From Heliopora coerulea (taxonomy: Eukaryota > Cnidaria > Anthozoa > Scleralcyonacea > Helioporidae): 64,000 bases of DNA. Location of the stretch: positions 3,426,006 through 3,490,005 of the forward strand of contig JASJOG010000015.1 of NCBI GenBank assembly GCA_030142905.1. The letters are read 5' to 3'. Every line of letters starts with the position of its first letter. The first letter of the stretch is position 1. A model generated the notes under the pieces. It was not told the DNA's origin. It saw only the letters and a program-made list of their open reading frames with translations, and did not search any database. Below are positions 46,567-57,086 of this stretch, piece by piece. The translations under genes and the position numbers were made by a program.

Positions 46567-47441
46567 TTAGTCTCTTTAGTCTTTACTGACCAATAAATTC
46601 ATGATCTATTGCTTCAATGTCACTTGTGTAGGCTAGCCCTTAGTGGTTATTACAGATGGCCTGTACTTATCAATTAGTTTAATTTTAATAGTGTTGTTGT
46701 AAATAATCCCTGTATAAAGAAATGAGTACAATAAAGCTGTCCGTTCACACACCAGTGATGGTCTGTGAACGGTGATGTAGATGATGGTTCATAATTTATC
46801 AATTTTGTTGTCACACAACAAATTTTCAGTGTTGACCTTCATCTCATCTTTGTATGTACTTGCCATATATTTCCTTAATTGAAGACATGTATTTTTTTTG
46901 TCTACAATAACTCTGTTAATATGTCCCCCATGAATGTCATCAACATGTTACCAACTATGTTTTTCAGCCATGATAATCATGTTTTTAAAGTATTGTTTAT
47001 TCCTCCATGCTATAACCACAACGTTAACAATCTGTTAAACAACGTCGAACAATCATATTAACAAGAGTGCACATGACTGTTGTATCAATGCACTGTTTGG
47101 AATATTCCAACGACCATGGGCAACTGTCGCCGCTTCACAACGATTCAATGTTGAACAATACTGCATGTTTCGGCAGTAATGAACAATGCTATTCCTTCAT
47201 TAATGTTGGTCTTCCTTAACATACAACAAGGCTGTTGCAACATATTTCAATCAACATAGCCATGACAACTTGTCGGATTTTTGCAGGTGTGTGTGTGTGT
47301 GCATCAAAGCAACCGGTTGCCCTACAGCAGCTGCAGGCTTTTGTTCAGTGCTGTGAAAGCATACAGCACCACAAAACCACACTTAAAAATTAACCACATC
47401 GTCAAGACTCTTCCCTGATAACGTCTTCTTTCCAGCGAAAC
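46567..47441. other. No gene seen
   Basis: Spacer between the Harbinger-type element and the second PAN gene copy. It holds a MITE-like palindromic stretch (CAATGTTGAACAATACTGC, 47145-47170), a short GT microsatellite (47285-47301) and, from about 47360, sequence homologous to the 5' flank of the first PAN gene copy. Confidence 0.5.
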
Positions 47442-48210
47442 ATGGCAAGGTAAGTGTTGAGACTAAAGTCAACTCTCTCAATACGAACACCTCCATAAAG
47501 CGGACACATCTCTAAGGTGGACACAATCAGCTGGTCCCAGCCGTACTTAGTTCCATGTATATTAACTCTCTATAAGGCGGACACGTCCCAAAGGCGGACA
47601 CTTAAGGTTGGTCCCGAGGATGTCCGCTTTCTTGACAGTTAACTGTAACACACATTCCTAAACCACCTGTCAGAAGAAAGAGTTGAGCTCTGAGCAGGCT
47701 TAAAAACACTTGTTTATGGTGAACATCCTGACCGTTCCTGAAAGGCAATTATCTACAGAAATAACGAAAGAAAAGATAACAAAGAAGGGCTGGAAATGTT
47801 ATCAGATCTTTGCAATAAGTCACTCATCGTCTTCCGAGGAAAATTATCATTTTTTGTAGTATTCCAGAATGCTAACATCTGGATTCTGTTTTAGATTTGC
47901 GTTAAATAAAATTCTCGTCGTTTTATTAATCGCTGGAGTCCATCTTATGGCACAGACGCAATACCTGGTGGATAAAAAAGAAGCTTTGGAAGGCAAAGCT
48001 CTTTATGGTTACGCGTTCCGTAACCTGACGGTGACAAGAACTGTCGAATGTTTTTATTCGTGCCTCAAAGATTGTTTTTGTATGGCCTTCCAAATGTGTA
48101 ACAATACAGAATGTCAGCTGCTTTCGTCCAATCGATTTCAAAATCCATCATCATTGAGCGATTTACCAGGGTGCACCTATTATAACTTGTTGCCAATACA
48201 ATCGGATCAG
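47442..48210 (+). pseudogene. PAN-module gene, second copy, lacking the EGF and C-terminal exons
   Basis: Exon 1 (47442-47449, ATGGCAAG then GTAAGT) joins in phase to exon 2 (47895-48210) after GTTTTAG, giving MARFALNKILVVLLIAGVH, a clear signal peptide, and the PAN/apple-like module (CFYSCLKDCFCMAFQMC, TECQLLSSNRF). Exon 2 carries three extra codons and a GTACAT donor. No EGF or fibrinogen-like exon follows before the next duplicated block at 48583; the copy is either truncated or makes a short secreted PAN-only protein by read-through: the frame past the donor ends at TAA 48235-48237. Open and undamaged otherwise, so a short product is possible. Confidence 0.7.
47468..47645. repeat. MITE with AAGCGGACA ends (pogo/Tigger-like)
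   Basis: The left end GTCAACTCTCTCAATACGAA, followed by CCTCCATAAAGCGGACA, pairs in part with the right end complement AACTGTCAAGAAAGCGGACA. TATAAGGCGGACACG repeats inside. It lies in intron 1 of the second PAN copy and is absent from the first. Confidence 0.55.
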
Positions 48211-49493
48211 GTACATAAAAACACTTTTGTTTGTTAACATTGCACACTATGCTTACCAATATATACTGCCGTCACTATTGCAATTAATACATATTCCCTG
48301 AACTACAGCCAAGGAACGAGGTTTGCCTAACAACAGGTCAGATCACCGGAGTGTGGAAAAAAAAATGGGGAAAGCTTTAAGAGTTTAAGAAATGTAAGGT
48401 GTTACTGTACTGTAGAGAATTTTTTGGATTTAAATAAGCCAAACTGGCCTTGGTACCTTATCATTTAAATTGCTGAATGAACTTGATTCAACATGATTTG
48501 TCAGATGAATCAGATAAACCATATATAGCTTAGTGATAAAATTTAGGCCATGTAGTGCACGCATAAGCTGGCTAAAGTATAAACGAAACCGACGAAATAA
48601 ACAAAGAAAACATGTGTAAAACCTCGTACGGAGGTTTCACAGTGGAAAAAGTATATCTTTTACTTTCTTTTCCTCGTTCTTCTTTCGTCAAAACTTGCAA
48701 ATGGTTTACTGGTCGTATTTTATCGTCTGTTCCATATTTTTCGATTTTTGGTCAGCAATAAAAATGCAGAACTCGCTCGTGTTTTCTTTGTTGATTTCGT
48801 CGGTTTCGTATTAAGTTCGTTTCATCTTCGTCACAAAAGTCTTGTACCTCGGGGTGAATAGTTAGCATAAATCTTCATCATAACACATCTTAGACATTTG
48901 TAACCAACTGTGAGATAATGTAGAATTTATCAATTTTATCAATTAAGACAACAAATATATCAAAAAAATTTCCACACGTGGGCTATCCATAGTGCTGATA
49001 TCCGATCGGTATCATGAGAATACTCCACTTTAAAGATGGACAGTCTGGCCATCTGATGAGGAATTTTTCTTTAAGACGAAATGAGATGAGAAGTTTTGTT
49101 GGAAAACAACACGAAATACCTGAAGCCCACGATCAACACAGGGTCTTAATATGAGCATCCACTGCTTAATTGTGAGAATGAATCACTTAGCATTTGTTAA
49201 GCCGTTAAACCTTATTCTCACCAAACGTTTTGTTTTAATAAAGCAGAACTGGGATTTTTAACGTAAATATGACGACAACCAGCTTAAATATAAAACAATT
49301 TCCAATTTACGTTATTAATTTGGGGCTAAATCGTGCGTGCTTTTTTTTGGTTTTTATTGCATTGCGTTTTCCAGTTACAATAAGTACGATTTTTCTGACA
49401 AGTTAAAAATTTATCAATCTTTCTCGTATTCTCGAGTGATACATTGGAAGGGTGGACGAGGGTTTGTTGCGCATACGTATTTCTAGTGTATCT

Positions 49494-49496
<3 letters not shown>

Positions 49497-49528
<32 letters not shown>

Positions 49529-49730
49529 TATATACATATGCATATACATATAGAAGTAAAATAGACAAAATTTTTGCTGTCGCTACTCTGAGTCGACAGC
49601 AAAAATTTTGTCTATTTTACTTCTTTATTCGCTCTACTGGTATGGTATTGAGCGCTCTTCATTTTCAAACCAACACTGCAACCTTTCTGGTCCTCACCTT
49701 TGGTTGCATATACATATATATATATACCTC
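49497..49730. repeat. (TA)n microsatellite with a perfect 31-bp-arm palindrome
   Basis: A (TA)n run at about 49497-49525 is followed by an inverted repeat: 49552-49582 pairs perfectly with 49594-49624 around an 11-nt loop (arm starts AGAAGTAAAATAGACAAAAT). A second (TA)n run lies near 49710. Copy 1 has only a short (TA)n here. Confidence 0.9.
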
Positions 49731-50107
49731 GGTATTGACCAAATCTTACTTAGGTTACTCAGGTCCGTCTTGAAGCAAAACGACTTGGTCTCGTTCTTTT
49801 TTCCCTTGTTGTTAAACAGGTTCATTATACTGGCATGAAATGGGCATAAAAATGTTTCTCTCCTTCCTCTTCAATTCATTAATTCTTTAATTAATATTCT
49901 TTATACACGGTAGCCAATTCAGCTAATATAAAAACTGTTTTTCAACGGGCCTTGTTACTCACCAACAGAAAAGTCTATTACAGTAAATAATTCGTGTTAA
50001 ATGTTTCTAATTATATCAACTGAGATGGCTTATCAATTATCAATTATGTGTAAATATATAAGTATCGGATTTTTGCTTGCTATATGTCACTTTCATAATG
50101 TCGCGCA

Positions 50108-50299
50108 ATGGCAACGAAGCGTCGTTGTAATAAATGTCTACAAATTGTATTTGTGGCTTTCCTATATTTTGAAAAGATGGCTTTTCATCTTCCCATATTA
50201 AGCTGGGCTCTAATATTTATCATCCGATTAAGATTTTCTCCAGGGAAATCACTGGAAAACGTTTTGAAGAAACATCCATGCAAACATTCAAACTCTTAA
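50108..50299 (+). other. Second copy of the 42397-42588 frame
   Basis: Sixty-three codons from ATGGCAACGAAGCG, with six residue differences from the partner and no stop. It holds SWALIFIIRLRFSPGKS. Kept open in both copies, but too short to prove coding use. Confidence 0.3.
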
Positions 50300-51115
50300 T
50301 GAAGCACGAAATGACAAATAAGCTATATTGGTTTTCTGATATGGATACATTCTAGTCGAAAATAATCAACTTTACCTAGTGTAAAATAATGAACGTTAGC
50401 TAAAGTAAAATAATTAGACGTTAACTCGTATAAAATAATCTGACGTTAATGTCAAAGAGAAGAAGATTGATCCTGTGGAAAGACTAAATTTTCTATAATG
50501 TAACGGTTTTATTCATGCTAGAGATAAGAATTTGTGGTTAATGTAGGCTAATGCTAAAACAAAACTTGAACGAAGCATTCATGCGAACAAATCAATGAGT
50601 TTAAGTCGAGTGCATATTTATTTCAGTAAGACAAGTATTGAACTATCTCGTAAAAATACATAGTATTGTAAGATTGTTTTACTGTAGCTATTGAGAATCA
50701 ATCTCGGAAGGTAAATTGATTTGCTATGTAAACCGAATAGCTAAAACTATTGTACAAAGACTGTAGGAACTACTTTTTTTTTGACGTTATTTTCTCCCTG
50801 GAGTAGTAATTTTGCCATCTTTGTGTCATTTTTTACGGTAGCGTCTCATACTGTGCGCAGTTACGTTCCAATTTTCAAATTCTATTATGTAAAGGTTAGT
50901 CACCGAGATTGAGGTAGCTAACCTTCTTAGTTCATCATCACAGGGGCTTCATACAGAATGTAGTAGTGTAGTGAGATTTGATTTGAGTGATTCATAACAA
51001 ACTTAGATTTCACCCTTTTGTTGATTGCTGTGTTTTTGTAGAACTAGACGACAAGATAATGTCCCAGGGATAATATATATTTACCCTGGGACATAAACTC
51101 GTCAGGGGTTACTTA

Positions 51116-52906
51116 GGCCCGGTTCAAATATCGAACTTACCATGTGCCGAACCGAATACCTCTTAAGTTTGACAAAGTTCGACTTGGCTCCACGTTGATT
51201 CAAACGTCGAACTTAATAAGTCGAACTTAATTGCGAAATGTGAGCACTCGTTAGCTATTGATCAGTGGTTATGTGCGCGCATGCTCGATGATTCTTCCTT
51301 TTCGATATTTCAAAATGGCGAAAGTGAACCAACAAAACGTGAGCCAAACTAATAGAAGAATTGTTCTAATCAGGAGCATGTTCGAGCGTGCAAGGAGACG
51401 GAGGAAAATGGTAGAATCAGTCCTACACAGTGTTGTGAGCAGGAGAACGCAACTGATTCAAGCAGCAATCATTTTGGTACTCCTAGCTGTTGCTGGCAAG
51501 AACGCTGTAGCCCCAATACGTCGTTCATGCTGTCGACTGGCGCGAAATACTGGCTGGTGGAACGTCATCTGGCAGACATACTCAAATGCAAGGTTTAAAA
51601 AAACATTCAGAGTTTCACGCAGGACATTTGCGTTCATACTTAGTCGCATTAGACACGTACTTGAGCGTGAAAGCGTTGTCGAAGGACCTATTCCACCAGA
51701 CTTAAGGCTTGCTATTTGCCTCTATCGTCTGGGAAGAGGTTCCTATTACTACACAATTGCGGAGATGTCAGGCCTTGGAGTGTCAACTGTCTGCACCATA
51801 ACTAGAGAAGTTTGTCAATCTATTGTCAACTTTCTGTGGGAAGAAAGTGTTGACAAGTTCATGCCTCATTCAGATCAAGAATTCAGAAACAAAATCGTTG
51901 ACATGGAAGAAATGTGGCAGTTTCCTTGTTGTTGGGCAGATATTGATGGCTGCCACATTCCAATAAAATGTCCTCCTGGTGGCCAATAATCGTGCAATCG
52001 TGTTGGGTTGTGTCCCAAGATATTTATGCACGAGACAATGTTACGCATCTTTTGCTCTTCCTCTCTGTATTCATACATACTTCTTTATTAAACTCTACAC
52101 TGCATGGCCAACTGCGTAGCCGTCTAACTGTCGGTAAAACACCAAGGCCGGATGGTCGCTTTTGAATTCCCGTATCGCACTTGTGGTAATTACTAATACA
52201 CCTGCACAACACAAATGTATACTCCACGATTTACTCATAACTAAAAACTCATACTCATTCACTCAACTCTACATGGCATACCATTAGGATAGCCATGTCA
52301 CGCTCACTATGGCCCACGGCTAAAAGCGCGTTCCATCATTAACAGTTTCACTCCCAATTGTTAGACAATCACAACTACGCAACTGTAACACCAGTGTGAT
52401 TCCAATTACCTGCTCTAAAACCAAAAAAATCAGTTTCCTCATTCCCTTCAAACACTGTACATCGGTTACATGCCGATAAATTGGAGGGAATGCATTTGTA
52501 TTTTGTTATTTCTCCGCAGCACAAGCAAGAATCCATCCTTTTCGCCTCTATGCTTACTCGAAATGACCGTCAAGCTCATGGGAAGAAAAGCTTGTTACGT
52601 CATGTTTCAATCCCGTCCTAGTTTTCCCCGGAGTCACTTGAGCTCGCATTACGGGGAGAAAACTAGACAAACCAGTTTCTTGAGTCAAATGTGTTAGGTT
52701 CGGCACATGATAAGTTCGACGTTTGAATCGACGTCGAGCCAAGTCGAACTTAATGCATTAAGTTCGACTGCCTTGGTCGAACTTAATGTGGACGTCGAAC
52801 TTAATTAAAATTGTCGAACTTAATTGATTCAAACGTCGAACTCATCATGTACCTAACACCTCGAATTAGGTTCGGCACATGATAAGTTCGACGTTTGAAC
52901 CAGGCC
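51116..52906. mobile_element. PIF/Harbinger transposon, internally deleted, TTA target duplication
   Basis: The left terminus GGCCCGGTTCAAATATCGAA and right terminus complement GGCCTGGTTCAAACGTCGAA form inverted repeats of about 37 bp that run on to CATGTGCCGAACC. TTA flanks both ends (51113-51115, 52907-52909). Subterminal arrays of GTCGAACTTAA words are dense at 51205-51235 and 52740-52840. The nuclease gene inside is truncated. A 140-bp repeat shared with 44474-44613 lies inside at 52290-52432. The segmental duplicate preserves the empty site. Confidence 0.92.
51315..51989 (+). pseudogene. Harbinger (HARBI1-like) DDE nuclease, truncated
   Basis: The frame encodes the N-terminal and first catalytic part of a PIF/Harbinger nuclease: FRVSRRTFAFIL, LRLAICLYRLGRGSYYYTIA, EMSGLGVSTVC, EEMWQFPCCWADIDGCHIPI, KCPPGG. 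The first DDE aspartate is in DIDGCHIPI. The frame stops after GGQ, where intact relatives continue with the rest of the catalytic domain (second D and E), so it cannot be active. I place the start at 51315, the ATG in CAAAATGGCG; another in-frame ATG is at 51288. Confidence 0.85.
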
Positions 52907-52925
52907 TTAGTAAAGTTTATATACC

Positions 52926-53126
52926 GTGACCGAGCTGTTTAAGCGACATATCACCCTAAGGGCGAAGCCCGAAGTTGGTAAAGTTTGGAAAGAAATATTT
53001 AACTTTCCTGATAAACGTATAGAAATGTCGAAGTTTCGGCTGAAAGTTTATGAATATCTCAATGACGTTGATAAGTTAGTTATGAAATTCCGGAGAACAA
53101 AAGAAATTGAGCCAACGATGATATAA
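52926..53126 (+). other. Repeat-embedded small frame, unknown
   Basis: Sixty-six codons opening with GTGACCGAGCTG (no ATG), hydrophilic and helix-prone (ELFKRHITLRAKPEVGKVW, FRLKVYEYLNDVDKLVMKF). The partner in copy 1 has a stop. Possibly part of an older transposon or an exon; no family recognised. Confidence 0.3.
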
Positions 53127-53317
53127 ATGAATTTAAGAACTGCTGTACATGGGAGAAATTCGAGGTGATGATGAGCTAACTTTAACTTCACTCGCCTACG
53201 TGCAGTTACCCAAACGAACAAGTACGGCTAGACTTATTGCAATGACGCATTTCCCATTTGCAGGTATCGGATCACGTGGCCACCTGTGATGTGTGGCTTC
53301 TCACCACGAGTCAGTGA

Positions 53318-54363
53318 ATGGCGCTGCAAAAGTTGAAAGTAAATCTCAAATATTTATACCAAATCGGGTTGGTATTTTGTATTGTAACTATTTTTTCACT
53401 TTTCTGTGGAAGCCATCGGGATATCTTTACCCTGAAAGTATGAAACTTAGTGTTAGTTCTACTGGACATTCGAGTTTTGGTTTGCTTAAGGCTGGTTTCG
53501 GACAAAGGAAGACAAGGTACTCTTTCCACAGTTTTGATTTAAACCCACATACTTTACAAGCAGACCCTATGTCTGCTAAATCTGACAAACAGAGAACAGT
53601 TAAAATGCAAAGCAACTTGTCCGGAATTTTCTGGATATCGACGAATAATAAAAGCATTTGGGAAAAACCCGTTGGCGATAATCTTGTCTTTAAGCTTGGA
53701 AAGAACATGTATGGCGCAGGTTGTCCTCCTAATCCTTACAGAACGGTACTCAAGAACTTATTAAGATACTGGGTAAACCTTAGTAATGGCCACAACATAA
53801 ATACCTTTACTTGTGGCGGCTCGCTTCTTGGAGTTCACCGTAACGGTGACATCATCCCTTACGATCGAGATATTGACCTGTGCATGAGCCATAAGGAGTT
53901 CTACAAACTTCAGCCATTGGAGTCGAGAAAACCGTTTAATTATCGTGATCATCGAATCCATATCGCATTGCAAAAAGACTTCTCGAAAGACGCCAGCGAC
54001 AGGATCCGAGTGGATTGCTGGAGAAACGAGGTGCGAAAGATGAAGGATCCCTGTTCTTTTGTAACACCGTGGACACGAGTAATTTTCAAACGACACTACA
54101 TCGACATCTTCGTGTTTCGCGAGAGTGAACGATACTTAAACGATTCCGAATACAAAACTATGCACCTGGTCGAGGATGTATTTCCACTAAAACCTTGTAT
54201 GTTTATGGGAATTCAAATCAAGTGCCCGAAAAATCCAACAACGTTTTTGTCGCGGTACTATGAAGCGGATTTTGCTACCAAACCGCAATATTTTTGCCGA
54301 AATAGAACATGGACCCCTACAAATCCGCAAGTGAAGAACAAATTCGAAATATGGTTCCCCTAG
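53318..54363 (+). CDS. LicD/fukutin-type nucleotidyltransferase-fold protein, type II membrane, two exons
   Basis: The catalytic part lies in a frame ending at the TAG at 54361-54363. It shows the LicD signature: GGSLLGVHRNGDIIPYDRD then IDLC, with the DRD/DID acidic pair that binds metal and nucleotide-sugar or CDP-linked substrate in the family. C-terminal FLSRYYEADFATKP also fits. That frame has no good ATG before Met near 53439. A short frame one base over, 53318-53437, supplies it: MALQKLKVNLKYLYQIGLVF and more hydrophobic residues, a type II signal anchor, ending CTGAAA|GTATGA. An intron of about 160 bp to an acceptor near 53592 (GACAAACAG) would restore phase and give about 296 residues, close to the neighbour's 275. 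The intron is inferred. Golgi location and sugar-phosphate transfer are family-level expectations. Confidence 0.75.
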
Positions 54364-56258
54364 CTGGTGAGCTGAGTGAGCCATTGAAATTGCCCTGGAC
54401 ATTCATTGGACATAAAGTCGAAATATCACTGTTTCAACAATAGTTTTATCTTGTATTGACTCATATCTTGAGTTTTCAAGATGACATTATTCTTCGGAAT
54501 ATGTTTTATTTTATACAGTCATTGGAGTTGTGGCAGAGATCAAAGGTGGGAAGTTTCCAAGCCCACCCGCACCGTTTGGAATTGGTCGAGAAATTTTAGA
54601 AATGTTCGAAATTTTAGGCTCTTTAGGAAGATATTTCTTGATTGCTAACCATTACCTGACAGTAGCGTATACACGCTGTCTTCCACTAGTACAAGGTTCG
54701 TGCGGTCCTCAAAGACCATGAAAGTTTTTAAGTTTTCTTTTTTAAAAATTACCAACCCAAAAGTCCTCAAATTTTCTATTGACCTATCCAAGTTCATGAA
54801 AAGTCGTGAAATTTTATATATCCAGTTTGCTTTCAATAGAGCTGGTATTGATTTTAAATAGCCGTGGGTTATATTACCTCGTGTATTTGCAATCGTTCAT
54901 CTTTATTCAAATGAAATCAGGGATGATCTAGGCATTGTCATAACACTTGGCATAGTTGTGGCTATATGTTAATGTATTGTATTTTCTAGGTTTTTTGAAA
55001 TTGGGTTAGCAAACGGCATGGGTCCTTAAAATGGCTTAAATGTACCACAAAAAGTCCTTTAAAATTGCTTACGGTTTTTCTGAGATAAAGGGAAGAGCTC
55101 TGCTAGAACTTCGTTTGGCGGAGATGCTTGCTTGGAATATTGCAGCCAATACAAAAAAGTCGAGGACAAAAATGTCCTGGTTGATTGAATATTCTTTTTC
55201 GTTGGGGAAGGCCACTAAGTTATATGTTACTAAACAGTTTGAGTGCCCCAAAAAGTGTACCCAAAATGATGGCGTGACTTATGGGTCCTTGTGTTCACGG
55301 TACCGACCACTGATCGACATTGGTGGCTGGGGTTATTATGAACGACCAATGAAATGCGGTATACATTCTCTGGAACGGTCCGTTTTAGGAAACGAAACGA
55401 TGTTAGAATAATTGTATGACACTTGAAAACTGTGCGAAAGTTTGACCTTCCAGAAAGTTTTTGGCCAAGGCTATCAATTAAATAGAAAAACTGTAAAGGT
55501 AATTCTCAGCAAAAAAACGAGAGAACACGATATTGACGTTCGCAGTCGAAGGTTTTCGACAAGAAATGCTCATTTACTTTCTGCTCATACTTTTAAGGGG
55601 ATACTTCTTAAAACTTTGGTTTTACATTTAACAACAACCAATGGCGTAAAGAAAGGCAAACACACTGTATGTACATATATGTGCCATTAGCAGAACGGCC
55701 GGAAAATTTCAGTTGTGACGGCAGCCTTTTGGGGACACTTCTTGCAACTTAAACATAAGGCAGTTCAGTTTTATATAGATCAGTTCGGGCGGTCGATATT
55801 TGCTTGTCTCTGCATGGTAGTTAATGATATTTGGGAAAATTGCTTGCTTCGTCAATATGTCAACAAAGTTAACAGCTTTTAAACTGTCGTTATTTCATTC
55901 GAGAAATACCAAATGGATCCCTGTGTTTGGATATTTAGATCCAAGAAATACTTGCTTATCTTTCCGTGCAACTGAAAACTCTCGCCCTAGTGGTTCATGG
56001 ATTTTTACGCTTTCCTCAAGATTAGCAACATCCCGCGTCTTCGGATCAGGACCACAGTATCCGAACACAATATCCATTTGGCATTTGTAAATTCTGTATA
56101 CTCAAGACTGGACAAAAACAGGTTGAATTATTCATGAATTTTACATTTGTGCTTTAACTGGATACACAAAGACTCCGCACTCGTCAGAATCAGCCTGAGT
56201 GTGTCGTACATAGTTAATATAAAGATAGGGACTGGAATAAGCCATCCAAAATTCCGCA
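54364..56258. other. Interval between the two LicD genes
   Basis: Repetitive sequence around 54600-54810 (GGTCCTCAAAGACCATGAAA, CCTCAAATTTTC), then a 123-codon frame at 55040-55411, then no recognised gene. The short frame 55442-55690 has no domain. Confidence 0.5.
55040..55411 (+). CDS. Hypothetical small protein, weak Kazal-like cysteine pattern
   Basis: A 123-codon frame starting ATGTACCACAAA. Its second half has a pattern CPKKCTQNDGVTYGSLCSRY with another cysteine near KCGIHS, which recalls the Kazal protease-inhibitor core (C-x3-C...DGVTYGS-x-C). It lacks the first cysteines and any signal peptide, so the match may be chance or an exon of a larger gene. No splice partners were found. 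Confidence 0.25.
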   Translation: MYHKKSFKIAYGFSEIKGRALLELRLAEMLAWNIAANTKKSRTKMSWLIEYSFSLGKATKLYVTKQFECPKKCTQNDGVTYGSLCSRYRPLIDIGGWGYYERPMKCGIHSLERSVLGNETMLE

Positions 56259-57086
56259 ATGATTACGACGGCAAGCAGAAGCTCATCGTACCGACGTTTT
56301 GCCCAAATCGCTTTGTTATTCCTTCTACTAATGGTGATGTTATATCATGCAGTAAATAACAACAGGTGGACAAACACAGGTCAAGAAACGAAAAGAAACT
56401 CAGGGCAAATTCGGCAAGACGAGCACAACATATACGGAAGGGGTTGCCCTGAAAATCCTTTTCGTGGGCGTTTTAAAACTCTACTACGCTTTTGGGAAGC
56501 CATTGCTGCTCGTCGAAACATCTCCGAGTATTTTTTGTGTTTTGGAAGCATTTTGGGCGCTTTTCGTAATGGCGACGTCATTCCTTACGATCATGACATT
56601 GATATCTGCATGCTCAAGAAAGATATTTATAAGCTTGAACCTGACGAGGAAAAGAGACCTTTTAAGTACGACGATGGCCAGCCACACATGATCTTGCAAA
56701 GACATTGCCACAATCCTGTAAAAGAAACTCCGAGACAAGATTGTAGCGGAAACGTTGTCCTGGAACATGTGGACGCGTGCTCAATTCTCGAGCCTTGCGG
56801 TCGCATTCTTTTGGGCAGTCCTCCGTTTTTGGATGTTTTTGCTATCAAAGACGAAGGCAAGGAACTGTTGGACGAGTACAAAGGTGTTAAACACGAAAGG
56901 AACGTCATTTTGCCCGTGAAACCTTGTGAATTTCTGGGTATAACGACCAAATGTCCAAGCAACTCCGCCGCTTATTTGAAGCGATACTACGGAAAAGAGT
57001 TTGCAACGAAACCACATTATGTCTGTAAGGAAAACAAATGGGTAGCTACTGGTAAAAATGTCGATCCAATTGCAGTGCCATTGTAG
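56259..57086 (+). CDS. LicD/fukutin-type nucleotidyltransferase-fold protein, type II membrane, single exon
   Basis: A 275-residue protein with a basic cytosolic start (SRSSSYRRF), one hydrophobic anchor (AQIALLFLLLMVMLYHAV), a short stem and a LicD domain: CFGSILGAFRNGDVIPYDHD then IDIC, with the acidic pair expected for metal and substrate binding. A GRGCPENPF motif before the domain and KRYYGKEFATKPHYVC near the end are shared with the upstream LicD gene. Known family members (bacterial LicD, animal fukutin and FKRP) transfer phospho-alcohols such as phosphocholine or ribitol phosphate to glycans; which one applies here is unknown. Start ATG at 56259 is the first in frame. An AATAAA polyadenylation signal is at 57131-57136. 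Tandem, same-strand paralogue of the gene ending at 54363. Confidence 0.9.
   Translation: MITTASRSSSYRRFAQIALLFLLLMVMLYHAVNNNRWTNTGQETKRNSGQIRQDEHNIYGRGCPENPFRGRFKTLLRFWEAIAARRNISEYFLCFGSILGAFRNGDVIPYDHDIDICMLKKDIYKLEPDEEKRPFKYDDGQPHMILQRHCHNPVKETPRQDCSGNVVLEHVDACSILEPCGRILLGSPPFLDVFAIKDEGKELLDEYKGVKHERNVILPVKPCEFLGITTKCPSNSAAYLKRYYGKEFATKPHYVCKENKWVATGKNVDPIAVPL

Larger units (their letters stand above)
48583..53235. repeat. Segmental duplication, copy 2 (partner 40930-43720)
   Basis: Collinear with copy 1 apart from a different insert at the (TA)n tract (49503-49895) and a 1.8-kb Harbinger element at 51116-52906. The left break falls inside the left arm of the 40754-41361 foldback element. 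The block ends just upstream of the first LicD gene. Confidence 0.9.

Noticed and set aside
53293..53320. Start of the LicD gene at 53293
   Set aside because: The codon is GTG and lies just after a stop; no eukaryotic start is visible, and the anchor-encoding frame from 53318 fits better.
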